A stretch of DNA of 64,000 nucleotides from Competibacter_A sp002352125 (lineage in GTDB: Bacteria; Pseudomonadota; Gammaproteobacteria; Competibacterales; Competibacteraceae): assembly GCA_035441325.1 (NCBI GenBank), contig DAOROA010000026.1:1-64000 (forward strand), read 5' to 3'. The position numbers were made by a program, and so were the translations under genes. This document shows positions 59,288 through 64,000 of this stretch, one piece after another. Every line of letters starts with the position of its first letter. Positions within the stretch are counted from its first letter, which is position 1. The notes beneath the pieces were generated by a model that saw nothing but the letters and a program-made list of their open reading frames with translations, was not told the DNA's origin and did no database searches.

Positions 59288-60838
59288 TTAATCGACCACC
59301 GCCGCGTGGCCGCCCCGGCGCGGATCGCCCGCCCCTTCGCCATCGGGCGCCACCGCGTGGACGCCACCGAAGTACACGTCGCGCACCGGCCAACGGTTGA
59401 GCGGCCAACGCCCGGCCAACGCGGTCAACGCCTCATCGGCGAAACCGGGCTCCACCTGGATCCGTTCGCCGTCCCAGTGCAGTCGCGGCGCTTCCACGGC
59501 GGTACGCAAGTCGAGCCCGAAATCTACCACATTGCTGACTACCTGCAGCATGGCAGAACGAATGCGCTTGCTGCCGCCACTGCCCAACACCAGCCGCAAC
59601 CGGTCGCCGGCCAGCAGCAACGAGGGCGCCATCATCGACGCTACCCGCACTCCCGGCGGGCTGGCGTGGAACCCTTCCGGATGCAAGTCGTCCTCGCCCA
59701 TCATGTTGTTGAGCATGATGCCGGTATCGGCGGCGAAACAACCCGAGCCTTCGCCGTTGGAGGTGGTCATGCTGGCAGCGTTGCCCTCGGCATCGCACAC
59801 GCTGACGTGGGTGGTGCCGCCGGATGCAGTACGGACCCGCTCCAGGCTTTCGATCAAGCCGGCATTGCCGATTTCGGCCGGGCCGAGATAACCCTCGGCG
59901 CGGCGGCGATCCACTTCCTGCATCGCCGCGATCAGCAGCGCCAGATGGGCCGGGGCACCGAAATCGAGATCGGCCATCTCGCGCGCCTCCAGCAAGCGCA
60001 GCGACAAGGCGATCAGCGATCCGCCAAATGATGGGGGCGGATTGGTCAACAACCGGTAACCACGATAATTGATCGGCAGCGGCTCGCGCTCGATCACCCG
60101 ATAGGTTGCCAGATCGGCCGCGGTCAACAACCCTGCCCCCTCGCGCATGTCGCGATCGATGCGCTCAGCCAACTCGCCTTCGTAAAACTCCCGCTCGCCA
60201 TCGCGCGACAACGTCTCCAGAAATACCGCCAGTTCCGGATTGCGGAACGCGTCGCCCGCGCACAAATAGCGTCCCGCCGGCTCGAACAAGGCGCGACCGG
60301 CGGCGGTCAGGGTCATGATCGGCGTCAACAGATCCAGAAAATAGCCCTGCTTGGCGTTGATCGCCACCCCTTCGCGCGCCGAGCGAACGGCTGGCGCCAA
60401 CACCTCTCGCAACGGTAACCGGCCTAGCCGGCGATGCACGTGCAGATATCCCTTGAGCACACCGGGCACCGCTACTGACCCCATGCCGACGTTGAAGATC
60501 TGCTCGCTGCCAGGAAACCGGACCGTGACCGGAAAAAAGTGCGGTTCCAGCTCGCTGGCGCGCAGACCCTGTCCTGGCGTGTTCACGAAAAAATCAAATA
60601 GAATCGCCTGACCTTGCGCGGTACGGGCCAACAAAAAACCGCCGCCGCCCAAGCTGGTCAAAGCCGGCTCCGCCACGGCAGCGGCGAACCCGGCGGCCAC
60701 TGCGGCATCGAAGGCGTTGCCGCCCGCGCGCAAAACCTCGCCGGCGGCGGCGGTCGCGCACGGATGACCGCTCGCCGCGCAACCCTTGAAAGGTTGGCGT
60801 TCTGCCGTCACGGTCCTGCCATTTTGCGCTCGAACCAC
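59288..60838 (-). CDS. ggt: Gamma-glutamyltransferase-family protein
   Basis: An Ntn-hydrolase of 516 residues. ATAAAGEVLRAGGNAFDAAVAAGFA is the GGT N-terminal signature; the autocatalytic Thr lies in GGTTHVSVCDAEGNAASMTTSN, with the downstream SGGSK-type loop (LGSGGSKRIRSA). No signal peptide is seen, so it is probably cytoplasmic, unlike E. coli Ggt. The start is uncertain: GTG at 60838 overlaps the rhlB stop region (TGACGTG); GTG at 60811 would also work. Substrate likely glutathione or a related gamma-glutamyl compound. Confidence 0.82.
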   Translation of the reverse strand: MVRAQNGRTVTAERQPFKGCAASGHPCATAAAGEVLRAGGNAFDAAVAAGFAAAVAEPALTSLGGGGFLLARTAQGQAILFDFFVNTPGQGLRASELEPHFFPVTVRFPGSEQIFNVGMGSVAVPGVLKGYLHVHRRLGRLPLREVLAPAVRSAREGVAINAKQGYFLDLLTPIMTLTAAGRALFEPAGRYLCAGDAFRNPELAVFLETLSRDGEREFYEGELAERIDRDMREGAGLLTAADLATYRVIEREPLPINYRGYRLLTNPPPSFGGSLIALSLRLLEAREMADLDFGAPAHLALLIAAMQEVDRRRAEGYLGPAEIGNAGLIESLERVRTASGGTTHVSVCDAEGNAASMTTSNGEGSGCFAADTGIMLNNMMGEDDLHPEGFHASPPGVRVASMMAPSLLLAGDRLRLVLGSGGSKRIRSAMLQVVSNVVDFGLDLRTAVEAPRLHWDGERIQVEPGFADEALTALAGRWPLNRWPVRDVYFGGVHAVAPDGEGAGDPRRGGHAAVVD

Positions 60839-60839
60839 G

Positions 60840-62111
60840 TCAGGTCCGGTTGGCCGGCCGCCGGTGCGGTGGCCGGCCCCGGCCGCGATGCTCGCCGCCG
60901 GACAGCGGCGGCCGACGGCGCTCCAGCCGCTTGGGCGGCTTGAATTCTGGCAACAGCTCTTCGGTGACCGGCAACACCGGAATTTTCTGGCCGATGAATT
61001 CCTCGATATCCGGCAGCGAGTAGACGTATTCTTCGCAGGCGAAACTGATAGCGTCGCCGCTGGCACCGATGCGGGCGGTGCGGCCAATACGATGGACGTA
61101 GTCTTCCCGGTCTTGCGGCAGATCGAAATTGATGACGTGGGTCACGTCGGGAATGTGCAGGCCGCGCGCCGCCACGTCGGTGGCGACCAAGATCGGCAGC
61201 TCGCCGCGCTGGAACGATTCCAGCAACCGTAGCCGCTTATTCTGGGGAATGTCGCCCGACAGCACTTCGGCCTCGTAACCGTTGCCCAACAGATAGCCGG
61301 TTACCCGGTCCGCCGCCCGCTTGGTGTTGACGAAAATCATGGTGCGCTTCGGGTCCTGCTGGCGCAGCACGCCCAGCAGCAGCGGGATCTTGTCGTGGGC
61401 CGAGACGTGGTACAGTGACTGGCGAACCTTGTCGGCAGTTACCTGCTCCGGCTCGATCCGGATCACCTGGGGGTTGTTCATGTGCTCGTAGGCCAGCTCC
61501 ATGACCCGGTTGCTCAGGGTCGCGGAAAACAGCATATTGATGCGTTGGCCGGCCGGCGGCATTTTGCGCAGCAGATAGCGGATGTCGGCGATGAAGCCAA
61601 GATCGAACATGCGATCGGCCTCGTCCAGCACCACCACCTCGACGTTGGACAGCCTGTACACCCCTTGCTTGAAATAATCGATCAAACGTCCGGGTGTACC
61701 GATCAGCACATCCACACCGGCTTCGAGCTGGCGACGCTGGCTGTCGTAGCCAGTGCCGCCGAAGACGGCGGCAAATCTGAGGCCGGTATAGCGGCCGATC
61801 AGTTCGGCATCGCGATGAATTTGCACCGCCAGCTCGCGGGTGGGCGCGAGGACGATAGCCCAGGGGCCAGCCGCGTCTTCGGCGGCGGGCGTTTCCATCA
61901 GATAATGCAAGGTGGCCAGAAGAAAAGCGGCCGTTTTGCCGGTGCCGGTCTGCGCTTGGCCAGCGATGTCCTGGCCCTTGAGCGCCAACGGCAGCGTAGC
62001 GGCCTGAATCGGCGTGCAATGGGCGAAGCCAGCGTCTTCTAGGCTTTCCAGCAACGAATCGGTCAGACCGAGCGAGGAAAACAGGACAGGAGTCAAATGA
62101 TCTTTTTGCAT
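60840..62111 (-). CDS. rhlB: ATP-dependent RNA helicase RhlB
   Basis: DEAD-box helicase of the RNA degradosome, unwinding mRNA for RNase E and PNPase. 423 residues, near E. coli RhlB (421). Motifs: AQTGTGKTAAF (I), VVVLDEADRMFDLGF (II), LFSATLS (III), VATDVAARGLHIPDV (V), YVHRIGRTARIG (VI). The Arg-rich tail (HRGRGRPPHRRPANRT) is an RNA-binding extension. ATG at 62111 (MQKDHLTPVLFSSLGL). Divergent from trxA as in E. coli. Confidence 0.94.
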   Translation of the reverse strand: MQKDHLTPVLFSSLGLTDSLLESLEDAGFAHCTPIQAATLPLALKGQDIAGQAQTGTGKTAAFLLATLHYLMETPAAEDAAGPWAIVLAPTRELAVQIHRDAELIGRYTGLRFAAVFGGTGYDSQRRQLEAGVDVLIGTPGRLIDYFKQGVYRLSNVEVVVLDEADRMFDLGFIADIRYLLRKMPPAGQRINMLFSATLSNRVMELAYEHMNNPQVIRIEPEQVTADKVRQSLYHVSAHDKIPLLLGVLRQQDPKRTMIFVNTKRAADRVTGYLLGNGYEAEVLSGDIPQNKRLRLLESFQRGELPILVATDVAARGLHIPDVTHVINFDLPQDREDYVHRIGRTARIGASGDAISFACEEYVYSLPDIEEFIGQKIPVLPVTEELLPEFKPPKRLERRRPPLSGGEHRGRGRPPHRRPANRT

Positions 62112-62388
62112 GAGCGAACGATGGTCCCGAGTGAACAGGGGGTTGGGGAACTTCTGTTGACGCTCGGTCCAACCCGCGCCAAACTGAAAGAAATTTGTGC
62201 CCCAGCCCATTATTTTGCCACAATATCCCCGTCGAACGCCGCGCGCCGCCAGTTTTTTGCGGCCGCCCCGTTGGCGGTCACCCCCTTGGAATCCGCCCGA
62301 TCCAACCCCACTTTGTCGGTTCCCGCGTTTCCGGTCGCCCTGCGGGCGATCCATCGCCCAACACTATTCCGAATCGGAGAGCCATCCC

Positions 62389-62718
62389 ATGAGCGAGCGA
62401 ATTGTGCACATCACTGATGAAAGCTTCGAAACCGAAGTTCTGAAGGCCGACCAGCCAGTTTTGGTGGACTACTGGGCCGAATGGTGCGGTCCTTGCCGCA
62501 TGATCGCCCCCATTTTGGACGAAATCGCTGGCGAGTACGCGGATCGCGTCAAAATCTGCAAGCTGAACGTGGACGAAAACCAGAACACACCCCCCAAGTA
62601 TGGCATTCGCGGTATTCCCACGCTGATGCTGTTCCGCAACGGCAACGTCGAAGCAACCAAGGTCGGCGCCCTGTCCAAATCGCAGTTGGTCGCTTTCCTC
62701 GACAGCAGCCTACGCTAA
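62389..62718 (+). CDS. trxA: Thioredoxin 1
   Basis: Cytoplasmic disulfide reductase, 109 residues exactly as in E. coli. The active site is WCGPC in YWAEWCGPCRMIAPIL and the cis-Pro is in IRGIPTLMLF. ATG at 62389 (MSERIVHITDESF) is preceded by CGGAGAG. It pairs with rho downstream in the conserved rhlB/trxA/rho neighbourhood. Confidence 0.97.
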   Translation: MSERIVHITDESFETEVLKADQPVLVDYWAEWCGPCRMIAPILDEIAGEYADRVKICKLNVDENQNTPPKYGIRGIPTLMLFRNGNVEATKVGALSKSQLVAFLDSSLR

Positions 62719-62925
62719 AATTTTCAGGGTAGCGTTTGCCCGATGGTAGATACCGTTTCGCGGCCGTGCTAGCGTGAACGGCACGCCGCGACCGCTCCCC
62801 GCGCCAGCCATCGCTCTGCACGCCATTTCGCTATTGTCTTCTGGCCCGCTTCCCGAACGCGAACCCCGAATCCCTCCTCGCGAACGCGCCGCAACGGCGC
62901 CCGCCGCCCCGAGCATGTAGCCTCC
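62719..62925 (+). promoter_or_regulatory. rho leader region
   Basis: A 207-base leader between trxA and rho, comparable to the E. coli rhoL leader that mediates autoregulation of rho. The C-rich, G-poor part at 62790-62890 (runs such as CGCTCCCCGCG and GGCCCGCTTCCCG) could act as a Rho-loading site, but no leader peptide is convincingly visible. Confidence 0.4.
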
Positions 62926-64000
62926 ATGAACCTAACCGAACTCAAAAAGAAATCTGCCGCCGACCTGATCGCCATCGCGCAGGAACTGAAGCTCGAAGGC
63001 ATGGCACGGTCTCGCAAACAGGACGTGATCTTCGCCATCCTCAAGGCGCTGGCCAAAAGCGGCGAGGATATTTCCGGGGACGGCGTGCTGGAAATATTGC
63101 AGGATGGCTTCGGCTTCCTGCGCTCCGCCGACAGTTCCTACCTGGCCGGCCCCGACGATATTTACGTGTCCCCCAGCCAAATTCGCCGCTTCAACCTGCG
63201 CACCGGCGACACGGTCAGCGGCAAAATTCGCCCGCCCAAGGAAGGCGAGCGCTACTTTGCCTTGCTCAAGGTCAACGACATCAATTTCGAGCCGCCGGAA
63301 GCGTCCAAGAACAAGGTGCTGTTCGAGAATCTGACGCCGCTGCACGCCAACGAGCGGTTGACGCTGGAACGCGGCAACGGTAGCACCGAGGATATCACGG
63401 CGCGGATCATCGACCTGATCGCGCCCATCGGCAAGGGCCAGCGCGGCTTGATCGTCTCGCCGCCTAAAGCCGGCAAGACCATGATGTTGCAGAACATCGC
63501 CCAGAGCATCGCCGCCAACCATCCCGAGTGTTACCTAATCGTATTGCTGATCGACGAGCGGCCAGAGGAAGTCACCGAGATGCAGCGCTCGGTGCGCGGC
63601 GAGGTCATCGCCAGCACCTTCGACGAGCCAGCGACCCGCCATACTCAGGTGGCGGAAATGGTCAACGACAAGGCTAAACGGCTGGTCGAGCACAAGCGCG
63701 ACGTGGTGATCCTGCTCGATTCCATCACCCGGCTGGCTCGGGCCTACAACACGGTGGTACCGGCATCCGGCAAGGTTTTGACCGGCGGCGTGGATGCCAA
63801 CGCCCTGCAAAAGCCCAAGCGGTTCTTCGGCGCGGCGCGCAACATCGAGGAAGGCGGGTCGCTGACCATCATCGCCACCACCCTGATCGACACCGGCTCG
63901 CGCATGGACGACGTGATCTACGAGGAGTTCAAGGGCACCGGCAACATGGAAATCCATCTCGACCGGCGGATTTCCGAGAAGCGGGTATTTCCGGCTATCG
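62926..64000 (+). CDS. rho: Transcription termination factor Rho (3' truncated by window end)
   Basis: Hexameric ATP-dependent RNA translocase that ends transcription. Starts at ATG 62926 (MNLTELKKKSAADLIAIAQEL) and stays open to the window edge, about 358 of an expected 420 residues. Seen: the N-terminal Rho helical domain, the cold-shock-like RNA-binding domain (GVLEILQDGFGFLRSADSSYLAGPDD) and the ATPase with Walker A PPKAGKTMML and Walker B VVILLDSITRLARAYN. Only the C-terminal end is cut off by the window. Confidence 0.97.
   Translation, partial: MNLTELKKKSAADLIAIAQELKLEGMARSRKQDVIFAILKALAKSGEDISGDGVLEILQDGFGFLRSADSSYLAGPDDIYVSPSQIRRFNLRTGDTVSGKIRPPKEGERYFALLKVNDINFEPPEASKNKVLFENLTPLHANERLTLERGNGSTEDITARIIDLIAPIGKGQRGLIVSPPKAGKTMMLQNIAQSIAANHPECYLIVLLIDERPEEVTEMQRSVRGEVIASTFDEPATRHTQVAEMVNDKAKRLVEHKRDVVILLDSITRLARAYNTVVPASGKVLTGGVDANALQKPKRFFGAARNIEEGGSLTIIATTLIDTGSRMDDVIYEEFKGTGNMEIHLDRRISEKRVFPAI

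Noticed and set aside
1..64000. tRNA, rRNA, CRISPR, IS or prophage features
   Set aside because: No clover-leaf-like blocks, ribosomal RNA, repeat-spacer arrays or transposase/integrase motifs were recognised on reading; covariance searches would be needed to exclude small RNAs.

Overview
This 64 kb window is a GC-rich (about 60 %) chromosomal stretch from a gammaproteobacterium. The assignment rests on gene order: glyA-nrdR-ribD-ribE-ribBX-ribH-nusB, aceE-aceF-lpdA with a homodimeric-type E1, coaBC...dut-algC-argB, and rhlB divergent from trxA-rho, all typical of that class. The sequence alone does not fix the genus. No rRNA, tRNA, CRISPR array, phage or intact transposon was found.

Layout. 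1-6 kb: serine hydroxymethyltransferase, NrdR and the riboflavin operon, ending with nusB. 6-10.5 kb: an MBL-fold hydrolase, a universal stress protein, then a three-gene minus-strand group (DUF4388 protein, polytopic membrane protein, exported TPR protein) and an alpha/beta hydrolase. 10.6-14.7 kb: a second hydrolase, a NIT-domain chemoreceptor and an EamA transporter. 15-21.2 kb: the pyruvate dehydrogenase operon. 21.3-26.7 kb: accessory genes, namely a papain-like peptidase, an Mrr nuclease gene broken by an amber codon at its catalytic glutamine, a globin-coupled diguanylate cyclase, an OsmC protein, an atypical KAS III-like enzyme and a small protein resembling the edema factor/CyaA/ExoY cyclase fold. 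26.7-31.9 kb: purC, a COG3235-like membrane protein, djlA, radC and coaBC. 31.9-37.1 kb: an apparent insertion between coaBC and dut holding a periplasmic binding protein directly followed by a large membrane GGDEF-EAL protein. 37.3-40.1 kb: dut, algC and argB. 40.2-51.8 kb: a DUF3142/TPR envelope pair, an orphan ParA, two glycosyltransferases around a sirtuin, glycogen phosphorylase, a relic of glutathione reductase and a lipoprotein. 51.8-57.4 kb: gamma-carbonic anhydrase, LysE exporter, LemA plus a GIDE protein, bacteriohemerythrin and oligopeptidase A. 57.4-64 kb: HAD phosphatase, PilU-like ATPase, gamma-glutamyltransferase, rhlB, trxA and the 5' part of rho.

How the genes fit together. 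Most are housekeeping: one-carbon, riboflavin, pyruvate, CoA, purine, arginine and glycogen metabolism and transcription termination. Over these lies a sensory theme: a NIT chemoreceptor, a globin-coupled cyclase, a hemerythrin, a binding-protein/GGDEF-EAL pair and a pilus retraction ATPase. This suggests a bacterium tuning motility or attachment to oxygen, nitrogen oxides and nutrients.

Most worth follow-up: the broken Mrr, the compact edema-factor-like protein, the KAS III homologue lacking its usual His and Asn, the binding-protein/GGDEF-EAL insertion, the DUF4388-membrane-TPR module, and a group of C-rich palindromes of which two lie in-frame inside ribD and lpdA.
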